Positions 1 to 12,000 of a stretch of 64,000 nucleotides of DNA are shown here, one piece after another. Below the pieces are notes generated by a model. That model was not told the DNA's origin. It did no database searches and worked only from the letters and a program-made list of their open reading frames with translations. Within the stretch, counting starts at the first letter, position 1. Each line of letters starts with the position of its first letter. Source of the stretch: Branchiostoma floridae (taxonomy: Eukaryota > Chordata > Leptocardii > Amphioxiformes > Branchiostomatidae); assembly GCF_000003815.2 (NCBI RefSeq), contig NC_049979.1:14867459-14931458 (forward strand). Reading direction: 5' to 3'. The position numbers and the translations under genes are program-made.

Positions 1-3000
1 TCACTAAAATCAGTGCCAGGGATGCCATAGCATTGCAGGTGAAGCTGATTTCCTTATTTTTGTGCTCATTGAAAAGGCAATATATGCAGAACTGACAATA
101 ATATAGAGGTGATAGAATAACATTTTACTGTCACATATACCATATTATGTTGGCCAAGTTAAATACTGTGATTTGGTGTTGCAATTTTAAGATATTCAGT
201 TGCCTCTAAAACTTAGTCTTAATATAAAAACATAAGTTTAGATAGGTAAGCTGCATTGACGTTCAATACTAGATACAACTTGGAACTAGGTCTGTCTTCC
301 TTATGCTGATTTCAGCCTTCCTTCTGTTAATCCCAGAGTCTGAACATGATGATTGTGTTGGATCTACACGGAAGTGTTGTGTTGTACACTGGAATAAGTA
401 AGGTGGGTCAGAACAAAACTCTTGTTTTATGGTGATTGTTGATACTTTTTGCCTACAATGAAATTTTCCATATATTTATTGTCTTTCCTGTATGTAGAAT
501 GACCAGTTTCAATTGCAGACATATGCAAGTATAGTCCCTTACCCCAAGCATCCACAGTAGGGTCTATTACAGGCATCCAAAATTGTTTTTTAAAAATGGC
601 ATCAATCAGAACAGAGTAGCAATCAGAAGTAGTTTGCAAAATTGAAGTGGAGACTACTATTTGGAGTGCCTACCATCAACCCCTCTTGCCCCCATAGGCT
701 GAGGATGTATTTTTCCCTGGATGCTTTCATTAGTATCACAACTCATAAACACACCTGTATCTTTCCAAATTGAAATCAGTCGTTTATAGGTTAAACATCC
801 CTCTGGCCCTGTAGGTTGGTAAGGTGTACCTGGCCAGCCTCAGCAGCAGCCATGGCCTGTCCCTCTCCACCTCCCTCCCTCGGGCAGGCACTCCGCTGGA
901 TAGTCCAGTTCCAGGCACCTCCAGCCGGGCTCCCAGCGCCATGAACATTCATGAGGAGGTGGGGTTGCAGCTTGTTTGTTTGTTTGTCACATGACTAGTA
1001 AAAAGCATATAGCATAACATACTATTTCTGGACTTAAAGATCTCCTAACTATATTACAGAAGTTCCATCACACACCAAGGTGCATCGTTTAAATCTATCA
1101 AGATGTGAGATTTGTCCTTTAATGTGCTTGTATTGTGTCTGTCTTGAATCACACAGGCTACTTTATTATCTTCATCAAATCATTGACATTAGTGTATAAA
1201 GAAGGCAATTTCAAGAAGAATTGCTCATTATCTATATTCTATCCATTTGTAACAATTCATAGTGTAACAAACTTCATTTACTATATATTTACAAACTATA
1301 TTTTCATAGCATTAAAATACATTCTAAGCATTGCCACCCCTCTCTTATACAGGTAGTACTCCTGTCCCCAGTACCAGAGTTAGGAAACTCCTCCAAGCTT
1401 CAGGGCTCCACCTTCAGCGATGACTTCTCCTTCCACACTGGGATACACATCAACCATGTCAGGGACCCTGTGGCCAACAGGTTCACTCTGGTTAGACAAA
1501 GTCTCTTTCTGTGCCTTTGGTTACTTATCAATTTAGGAAAAAATCCTGGCAAAAAGAAAGTCCTGGCTTCTCATACCTGTTTACTGTAAAGTAAAAGTGC
1601 ATACAGCACAGTCTCACTCTGGAACCATTATCATGATTGTGCAGAGGTCTAAGATGTTCTTCTTTGCTCTATGTTACAGGAGTTGAATAATGGGAAACTT
1701 TGCAGCACGTCTATTCCGGAGATGGCAACATCTCCTCTTGGTAAGAATCTCAATGTGTGCATTTTGATCTGTGCTAAGAGTGTGAGAAATTATTGTAGTC
1801 TTCCAGCTGCTCCATAAAAATATGCTGATGTAGAATGAGTTACTATAGGAGCTTCCGTGTAAGGTGTTATGATTTCTTCAAGTCAAGTAATCTCAGTAAA
1901 GCACTGCAATTTGCAGATGTGATGATTTGGGTAAACATTACCCTGGACAAAAAGACAAATAGCGGTACACAGAAATGGGAGATTGTGACGATTGTTTGAT
2001 TTCAACATAAATGACTCATTTCCAGTGAAAGCCTGCCTGGCAGCTTTAAGGACACAGCTTCCCAAGGACATTGCAGTGCAGCTTTTTGTAAAGTGGTACA
2101 CTACCCACAATGCTCCTGGATCTCCCAGCCAGTCAGAATGGAGCCTGTTTGTGAGCTGTTTGCTGAGCATGATGGGATACAACACAGGGCGACTGTCTCT
2201 CACCAACCCCAACCTCAGGGTCAGTCTCATGAAGTAGTGCTGGTCACCATTTTGGAAGTCCTACTTTACCTTTCAACTTGTTGCTTCTTTCAATTTTGTA
2301 CTGTGTTAATTATATGGATGCCAACCTCCAGGCACCCCCAAAGCTGATGCAAGTGAGAAAAGAAGAAGTCATCTATATAATCAAGTCATTGTGCCTTAAA
2401 GGACAGCATTTCTTACATGTGAAAAAGATGTTGTGTAGATGAAGTCTGTGTTGTTTCCTCTCCAGTCTGAGTTGAACAGCTCCATGTCGCCAGTTATCGC
2501 AGCCAAGAAGGCTCGTTCATCAGAGCAGGGCAGCAATGAGGTAATAGTTGGCACCCTTAAGGCAGATATGCAGCAGATTGAATGGTTTCACTGTGCTTGT
2601 AATTTTTCCTGTTAGTGCAGACTTCTAAATTTCTCTCATTACGACCAGTAGAATACTAGCCATCTTCAAGCTAAGACATCTCTGTCACCCTTTCCCAGGA
2701 CTGGGATTACCTCCTGAGCTCCACCTATCACCACAGCCTGTCCCCACGTGTGCGCGACGCCCTGACCCTGAAGACGGAGGGCCCGCTCTGTATCCGTGAC
2801 GATGTAGAGATGCAGGAGCCGGCCACGCCCGTTCTAGATCCATCCGACAGCCTGTTCCCCCACATGCCCCTGGTGCTGTCTGCTCTGCATCTTGTGTATG
2901 AGGTATGTGAGTGCTACTAGCTTTAGCAAGGACAATGGCTTTTCACCAGCCTTGAAGCATGCATGTACAGTAGCTGTCACCCCATTTAAGCAGTTCCAGC

Positions 3001-6000
3001 ACTGTTACCTCAGCCAGGAAAGCATTTTTGAGACTATTGTTACCTCTGTCAAAGAGAATTAGTTTCAACAACATTTTGGTTGGTTTGTAATCATTCTCTA
3101 TCATTTTCAGGACCAGAAGCTACATGGTCTGTCTCACCCTGAGCTGGAGCAGATAGCAGCCATGCTGTGTCAGTTAGCAAGGTAAACTCACTCCTAGTAA
3201 CAAGAACTCTTAACTTGAAACATCATCTATCAGCTTTTTCCTGTTTAATACCTGCCTAAGAATTTCAGCATAGATATCAAAGGTAAAAGCAAGGTAGAGC
3301 AGTGGAACCTCAGACTGAGGACGAAGCTTGGCGCTTTTTCCTTGGCTAGTAGTGCAATGAAGCCTCAATACGGCTCATGTGTTTTTAGCTTAGGTATTGA
3401 GTATTTGTTGCCCCTGCTAAGAGGGTTTTCGGTGTTGGTTGCTTGGTTGGTTTGTGCAGGATACCTCATTGAAAGTAGATTTACCTTTCTTGCTGATTTT
3501 GTTCCCAGTGATTTGTGTCTTGATGCTTACATGGACCACTACCGCAGGGACTTCCCCTGTGTGGGCATATATGCAGTCGCTCCCAGCAACATCAGTCAAA
3601 GTAGGTATCACTTGTGTACATGTAGAATGTCGTCATATTATCAGAAATGAGCTAGGTTCCGGTCTGCGATTCGCAGAGAATCGCACAGGTGAGACTGTTC
3701 ATGCGGTGAAGCAAATTGCGTGGTGCGATTCTCTTCCCTTGAGTGCGGATCGCGCACGGCGATGGTGAGCCTATACTACCATGCAAAACTATGCCCCTGG
3801 TGATGAAACGCACACGAGCGCGATTCTCATCACATGAAGGCGGTTCGCGCACAGTGATCGTGAGCCAATACTATCGGCCTACTAGACAAATTAAACATTC
3901 GAATATCTTCACTTGAAGGTGTTTCGCGAACGCCCGTCATTTTGAAAGACTTCGGGTACGGGTGCTGACACACGATAGACAGCGATACTTGTCAATAACG
4001 TATAGTAAGACTCACTCTAAATTACTGTTACTTATTTGTGAGTTGGAATTTAACCCTTCGCCGGTAATGTAGTAACGTTACTAATCACGTAAGTCGGCAA
4101 TAAAACAGAGACAAATAACTCATGTAACACAAATATCGTTATTTATTTCCTTCTAAAACGTTCTACAAAACAGACTTACATACCACTGCAAATTCATAAC
4201 CTTACATGAAATATATACAGTTTACGCTACAATCTACAAAACTACACACCCTTACAACTCCCACAACGTTTACAAACTTCGTACAAAATTTAGAACATAG
4301 GCCATGATGATCATGTGACGCTACACTACAGTATATCATTCTCATTACATCATGAAAATAAATCAAGCGTTTACTATTTCATAATCATATCAAACGATCG
4401 TACAAAACATAGAGTAGCAAGTATCGTATGTATTCAAAGTTTACACTACAAGCCGAAGTATTTACATATTAGTTTGTACAAATTTATAAAATCCGCTACG
4501 AAATTGTCGGTTAACAATATGGCGCCTGCCCACGCTATCCCGGTGTCCTTTGCAGTATGCTTCTCTGTCCCAGACACTGAACAGGCAGCTGCAGAGGTCG
4601 AGGCATCCGTTCATCACAGCACGCCACTGCAAAGCCCCACAGCCACGCCTCCCTGGACCAGATCACCCCCCGCAGCATCGCCCATAGAAAGGGCGATCTC
4701 GCCGAGACAGCCCAGCAGAAGACACAAGATGCCAAAGAAGGTCTGGACGCCTTCGGGTCCATCAGGTACATCGTACTTTATTTTTTACATTTGAATATGC
4801 CGCCCAAACTTGATCCACCGTACATTTAGGTACATCGTACTTTATTTTTTACATTTGAATATGCCGCCCAAACTTGATCCACAGTACATTTAGGTGCATT
4901 GTAATTTATTTTTTACATTTGAATATGCCGCCAAAACTTGATCCACAGTACATTTGGGTGTATCGTAATTCATTTTTTACATTTGAATATGCAGCCAAAA
5001 CTTGACCCGCAGTGCATGACGGTTTAGCGTCATCATTCTAGGATGCCATGTTTCCTGTCTTCATGTGTCTAATTAGCGTAGTAATGTTTTCACATAGAAT
5101 TTAGATTCTGTACGATATCTCGACCTGCGTACATATTCATTCCATCGTGTTATATTTGTACATATATAGACTTGATCTGAATACTAGTATTAGCTGCACG
5201 TGGGTCAGCACAGCGCCAGCCTGTAAGTCCATGTACATTTCATCTTCATTTCACTTTATCATGTTAGCGCTGCTTAGAGTTAGATTGAAACTGTTGATGT
5301 TCCATTTGTAGAAAAAGAAAACAATACTATTGATTTAACTTTATGTCCTTTTTTACTCTTGATTATGATAAAAATGTCTGAATAAAGGTTTCTAAGTGCA
5401 TTTCAGTATCGTGAGTGTGTTGTTTGTGCCTTGCTCAATCCTAGTACAATATATTTGCCCCCTTCCTTCCCTGGGTGCATAACTTCGGAATGTCGTATAT
5501 GCCAGGAAGTATAGGATGTGCTGACAAATGAGCAATACAGATAATTGATAATCCAATACAAATGGGCAATACAGATGTGTCTAGTAGACTGGTAGTTGGC
5601 TCACAATCGCCGTGCGCGCTCCACCTTCAAGCGATGAGAATCGCGCTCGTGCGTGTTTCATCACCAGGGGAATAGGTTTGCACGGTAGTATAGGCTCACC
5701 ATCGCCATGCGCGCTCCGCACTCAAGTGAAGAAAATCGCACCACGCGATTTGCTTCACCGCGTGAACAGTGTCACCTGTGCGATTCTCTACAAATCGCAT
5801 ACCTGTTCTTACCTGCAGAAATGAGATGTTTTTGTAACAAGTATTTTGCCCTTTCCGCAGTTAGTTAACAGTAAGAAATCTGCACCCTGCAAAGCTTTCA
5901 AGATATCAGTGATTTAACCAAGTCTTGTTATACATGTACCATGCAATACAAAGAAATCTTCTTTGTTCCATAGGTGCCAAGGAGCAACTCCAGTTCTCCT

Positions 6001-9000
6001 CTTCCTTCCCTAACAAGCCTCCCAGCATCCTTCACTGGTTGTACCAGTGCATGCTGGGAAGGCCTGTGGAACCCTTTCCACATGTTGCTGGAGTCTGTGA
6101 CAAGACCAAGAATGTCATCATGGTACACTATAATTTACATTTTGCATACAGGGCAATGGGGCATAGTATGAATATGATTGGTTGTCCTGGTTTTCAATTT
6201 TTTCAAACAATGTTTGAAATATAGAAAACATAATAACATAATGCTGTACACTGTACACTGGTGAGCAACATGTACTTATGATGTCTTATTGTGGCATCAC
6301 CCATTTGAATTCATTGATTCCAAGAAAAGGCCACCTGTTGAGACATAAGTAACATACCATACTGGTGTCAATTATACCAAATAGTTTCACTTGAGGTCTT
6401 CAAAACATGGTAACCTTGAATGTTACTGTCCAAATACAATATGAAATGATCAGTCCTGGATTACTTCTGTTTTCAGCTTTACTCTCTATACTTCCAACCC
6501 CTGATGAAGGAAGAGGCCAGAGGGTTCCGTGAGGAGGGGTTGTTTATCAAGAGACTGTCAGCTGCAGGTAATTGTAAACATAGATGTACCTTTTGCCACC
6601 CCAGAAAAGAATGTAGAGGCACCTTACCTACAGATGTCACTTGTCAGCTACATCAATCCAGAGTTTAGGTCATCCTTTACTCTGCAAAGGATACTGCAAA
6701 GTCAATTCATTATTGTCATATGGTACATAGATCCCTCTTTGTTGGGTACCATTATTTCTAAACAACACTTCGTCAGTTTGTGATAAGTATGCAGGCCTTG
6801 GATGTTTTTTGAAAGGATTTTTGTCACTCTTTGTTGCTGTCATTTTGTTGTCTTTGTGACTAAGATGTGCATTTGTTTACAGGACACAGGGATGGTGGAC
6901 CTCGTCATAAAGGGTATGACACCAGTTTTCCTAAGTGTGAACTAACTTAGAACTAACGTATGAAATAAACATATGCAGTAGTAGTTAGTGACGTTATACT
7001 ATCATTGATTTTGTCTCTTGCTTGATGATGTTGTAAGTGAATCGTTTATTATCATATAGCCAGGCGCCGCGGACCAATCAGAAGGCCCCGTTCCACGTTG
7101 GTTATGATGCTGTAATACTTAGATTCCCGCCAGCCCGGCGTGTATCGTCCTTCTGATTGGTCAGAATGAATCGACACCGGCACCAGTGTCGATGCAAATC
7201 GACACCAGTGCCGGTGTCGATTCATTCTAACCAATCAGAAGGAGCGATACACAAAGGATATGAAGGCATTGGCCAATCAAAAGGAGCGAAACATATTCCA
7301 GAGCAGAGGGAATAAGAAGAGCGAAACATATTCCAGAGCAGAGGGAATAAGAACAGACTGCAAGAAGAGGGGAATGGCTCCTTCTGTTAACATTAATAAT
7401 GTTTTGTTGTTCTAAAGAGCCAAAGACTACAATGTTTCGAATATTTTCTGTGGAAACTTTGGTTTCAAAATGCAATCTGTAATCTCCTTTTAAATGCATG
7501 TACCAAAGAACAAATTCGATAAAGGAATTCACACGTATGGTACCAAGGGATCTATGCGTCATACAGGAGTTTGTAAGTTTGGGTAGGCTATATGATAATA
7601 ACGTTAATAACCCGCCTGTTCCTCGCTGTACATGGTGTCATAACGCCTGGTCCTTTGCTATAACCACCTCATAAAACCACCTCGTTCGCTTCGCTCACTC
7701 GGTGGTTTTATTCGGTGGTTATAGCAAAGGACCAGGCGTTATGATACCATATGCACCTCGGGGTGGGTCATTAACCCTTAATTAGTCACCACAAATGATG
7801 TATTGTTTATCGATATTGTATTGCATGCCATGGCCTCACCAGTTTTCTATTGAATTCAAGTCACTATATCTTAAATTGTATCCTGGCAGTTTCTTCATAC
7901 AAGTGGCTCATTTAATCCCCCAGAGTCAGCCTGGACTTTAAGCAGAATTACCGGCTGGGCGAGCGTGTGGTGTTGCACATGACAGAGATCGGGATGACTG
8001 CAGAGGATCTGGAGATGTTACCGTTCGGTGTCTCCCTCCCCCTCCGTGTGGCCATCCACGAGTGTCGCTGCAGCATGCCCACAGACTTCCCCGCCGCAGC
8101 ATACAAACTCATTGGTAGTAAGTATAGTGGTAGGCTTTGTGATGTTGAATTTTGCGCAGCCAATCTGACTTTATTTTAGGTCTCCATTTATGTTTCTAGC
8201 CTCATAATAGGATTCACCTTATGTCTAAATGTTTTTCTGAAAATGCTGTTAAAAAAGTTAGCAATGTTCACTACATATCCTTGCATGGTATTTGTATTGG
8301 GACATTTGGCTTTTTCGTCTCTTGAGCACTGCTTATGTTGCATTTAAGACATGAGTTTTTGGTGGAACATGTTTTTATCATTATACAGTATACTAGGTGT
8401 TGATTCTCTTGTACTTCATGTAGGTCAGCAGAGTTTAGGTATGCAGTTAAAGTCAAAGGGCAAAGGACTTGTCAAAACTACACCAGAGGAGGCAAGTAGT
8501 GTACAACTTCTACATACATGATGCTCTTACTCTTCTACTTACTATATAATGCCCGTACCTACAATTTGGCCATCTGTGCTTTTATGTCACCACTAGAATT
8601 AGCAATAATAGAATTTCTATTATCACTAAAATAAGGTATGGAAGATAAATAGTCTATGTACTTAGATGTAGACTGTTAGTACTGCATGCTATGATACACT
8701 TTACTGTATCAATTGCATACAAAGACTCAGCAGACATTTCAGTGGAAGGACTGCTATTTTTGAAATCCCTTCTTTTTCCAGAATTTGTTCACAGCAACAG
8801 AAGATGACGATGGCATGGACACCCTTGACCAAGAGGTGGCTGTTTACTTGTTTTAATCATTACATGTTGAATTGGAACCCCGTCCCCAATGTTCCATGCT
8901 AGAATCCATACTTCTGTATAGATGTTTACTGGATAGTTATTGCCTTTTGGGTACCTTTAGGACATTCTACACAAATTTCAATATGTAAGATAAAGGTTAC

Positions 9001-12000
9001 TGGAGGTGATGTTGGGTAGGTTTTACTTGGAATGACTTTGTAATGTCTTGATATTCTTTATAAGGAAGAAGTCCCACAGATTGTTGTCATGATAATGTCA
9101 CTTCCCAACACAGATGGTCTTCATAAGTCATGGTCCTCACTTTTTCTGCCTGTCCCCAGCTGCTGAAGCTGAGGTTCCCAGATGACTTGCGGGTCCAGGA
9201 GGTGCGCAAACTGCTGCAGTCATCCAAACCTGCCACGGTGCATGTGGTGCAGAAACCTGAAGTCAGGTACATGTACAGCAGCTCAACATACAATCTCTAT
9301 CAAACCACATTATCTTTGTATAACTTGTATCCTCACTGTGCCGCTGATCTTTTTATGATTATTTCATGATCATATCGACCCATAGGGGCAAATGTGTACA
9401 GATCCAACCCCAGAAATAGATAAAGTTATCTTCACATCCATCTTCCCTCCCGTAGTGACCATGACTACCTGGAGGAGCAGGAGATGAAGCTGCTGTCTGT
9501 GTGCCAGAGGACCATGGCACTGCCGGTGGGAAGGTCAGCACCTGATTCTGTATCTGTATTACCAGATAGCAGCCACATAGTTCAAAGTACCAATCCTATA
9601 CATCATCAAAATACTAACATTAACTGACTACACCTCTTTTCTAATTTAATGTCTCTATACATCGGTAATTATTAATATTTTGCAGACTTTGATAGTTTTA
9701 TTGCAGCCTAATACATATCTTAGTAGTTACAGTAATTTTGGACTGTCTTGTTTGTTAACCAGAGGGATGTTTACCCTGTGCACCTACCACCCTGTACTGA
9801 CGGAGCCGCTACCCATCCCCAAACTCAACCTGACTGGCAAGGCACCTGCACCCAGGTAGGGAAAGGTTTCATTGTATCTCCCGTACCCTGTATAGACAGA
9901 GCACTTTTTGTAACATTCAAAGACTTGAGATGACAATGTATCTTTTATGTTCTTTTCTGTGACCGAAGACATGATTTTAAAAATCTTCATTGATATCAAT
10001 TAAGGTGCTTGCCTCTTCATCAAAAATGTTTAAATGGAATTTTGATTTGCCCCATGACCCCAGAACCACCACCATTGAGCTGTCCAGAATAGAGGTTCCT
10101 ACCAACATGAATATGTGGCCGTCCTTCCACAACGGTGTCGCAGCCGGACTCAAGGTCGCTCCTGAGTCATCAAAGGTAGAATCATGACGCTTCACGTAGT
10201 TTGAATACACAACATTATATTTGTGTTGAGTTTGAGATGCCCCTGTTTCACAATAGAAAGCCAGCTACTTCCAATAAAAGTAAAAAAATGAAAAGATTAT
10301 CTTACTGATCATGTGAACCTAATTTGGTATATATGTACTGTATCTGGTCTTTCTTAATGCTCTTCTCTATCCTGTATGCCATCCTGCGTAGGAATTGCTG
10401 TAACTACGCAGGATGGCACCCAGGCTACATTAGTGGCTCTCTTCTTGAATACTTGTGGAAATCTTTAAGCAGCATCTCTTCGAAACATTTCCAACCAATA
10501 TGTCCTTTCTTAACATTTTCCTCTTATCTTTAAGACTTAAAATCTATAGAGGGTATTTTTAGTAAACTCTTCCCATTTCCTGTCAGATTGAGTCTTCATG
10601 GATCGTCTACAACAAGCCGAAGAGTGCTGATCTGACCAATGAGCATGCAGGATTCCTGATGGCGCTGGGTCTGAATGGTTACCTGTCGAACCTGAACACT
10701 CTGAACCTGCATGACTACCTGAACAGGGGTCACGAACTCACCAGTGTAGGGGTGCTGCTGGGGGTGGCAGCTGCAAAGTAAGTTATTTTTGTACAGATGA
10801 TTTCTTAAATTTATTCTGCAGTCTCCATTCCACAAAGACTACCCAAGGAACAAAGGTACACAGGTAGTTGATATACGGTAGTATGGTTATTGCTAGTGGT
10901 GCGTACCGAAGCTCACGTTCCGGTTCAGGTTCGGACTCGAGTCCAAAGATTCCGGTTCAGGTCCGGACTTATAAGTCCGGTTTTTGACGGTCGCTAATTT
11001 TCCCATATAGACACAAGCATAAAGCGACTTGCTCTAGGCGACACATAATTTGCGTCTCCGGCACCCGCAACCACATTCGACCGGGCCGCATGCTATAAAG
11101 ATATTGCCAAAGACGACTGCATCATTTTCAAAGTTGTAGAAACATCGACTTTTAATGAAAACTATCGGGAAATCACGGCAAAATCCGACCTTTTCCGCTT
11201 TTTTTTTGACGGCCGAAATTTCAAAATGGCGCTTGCGAGGTCATAGGGGTCAATAGGATAGCCTACTGTAATGCGGGTAGAAAAGGATGCGTGCTGTGTT
11301 TTTATACTCTACATTTAACCTTACAAATTAATTGTAAATTTATTCGTTACAAAGATAAAGACAGGAGGTATAAAATAAGTTGATGAACTTAAACTTTTTT
11401 TTTAATAAAACGTGTCGGTATTTCTTTTTAACAAGCTGCTCACCCATGCTTTCAGTGAAGTATCCCGGCAAGCGGCAAATGTCAACAGTCGCCGGAGATT
11501 TGTTTTAGCTTGTTTATCTCGGAAATTTTCTTCATTTTCAGAAGATATGGGACTTAAAACCCATACCTGGAGATAAACAAATCCACATGCTTTATTTTCA
11601 TGGGTAATATTGCCAAAGTGAACCTGTCATTTTTGCCGCGTTGCCGGATTTTGAAAGAAGGTTCTCGTGGCGCGACCATGTGCTTGGCCCGCTTATGGCG
11701 GTAGGACAATTTATTTTCGCAGAAATACGTTATTTTCTGGCCCGTTGGCTGCGATTAATAAAGTTACATAGGCATCTAGCGTTGTTTTAGATGATATTAG
11801 TATACAATAAGAAAGAGATATCCGGTTTTCCAGAAAACCGGTTTTCGACGTTCCGGTTTTAACCGGACTTGAACCGAAAGTTATAGCAAGTCCAAGTCCG
11901 GTTCGGCGAACCGGTACGCACCACTAGTTATTGCTGTGTTTCATGAAAAACAGCATCACTATCATTTTAACCAAGCCATTATAGTAACTGGTTATTATTG

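Larger units (their letters stand above)
3652..5815. mobile_element. Mutator-like (MULE-type) non-autonomous DNA transposon in an ANAPC1 intron
   Basis: The two ends are long inverted repeats of about 236 bp (3652-3888 and 5580-5815), rich in CGCGA/TCGCG words; for example GCGCGATTCTCATC on the left pairs with GATGAGAATCGCGC on the right. The element is bounded by an exact 10-bp direct repeat, CAGAAATGAG, at 3642-3651 and 5816-5825. Long terminal repeats with a 9-10 bp duplication fit the Mutator superfamily. The outermost ~30 bp of the two ends match less well than the inner TIR, so the edge may be off by a few bases. No transposase frame is visible in the 1.7-kb interior, which instead holds a candidate exon (4595-4765), a 64-bp tandem repeat and AT-rich filler. 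ANAPC1 exons on both sides are intact, so the insertion sits harmlessly in the intron. Confidence 0.8.

Noticed and set aside
6020-6062. Hairpin TCCCAGCAT...ATGCTGGGA inside an ANAPC1 exon
   Set aside because: The sequence is explained by conserved coding (PPSILHWLYQCMLGRP); the pairing is imperfect and probably incidental.
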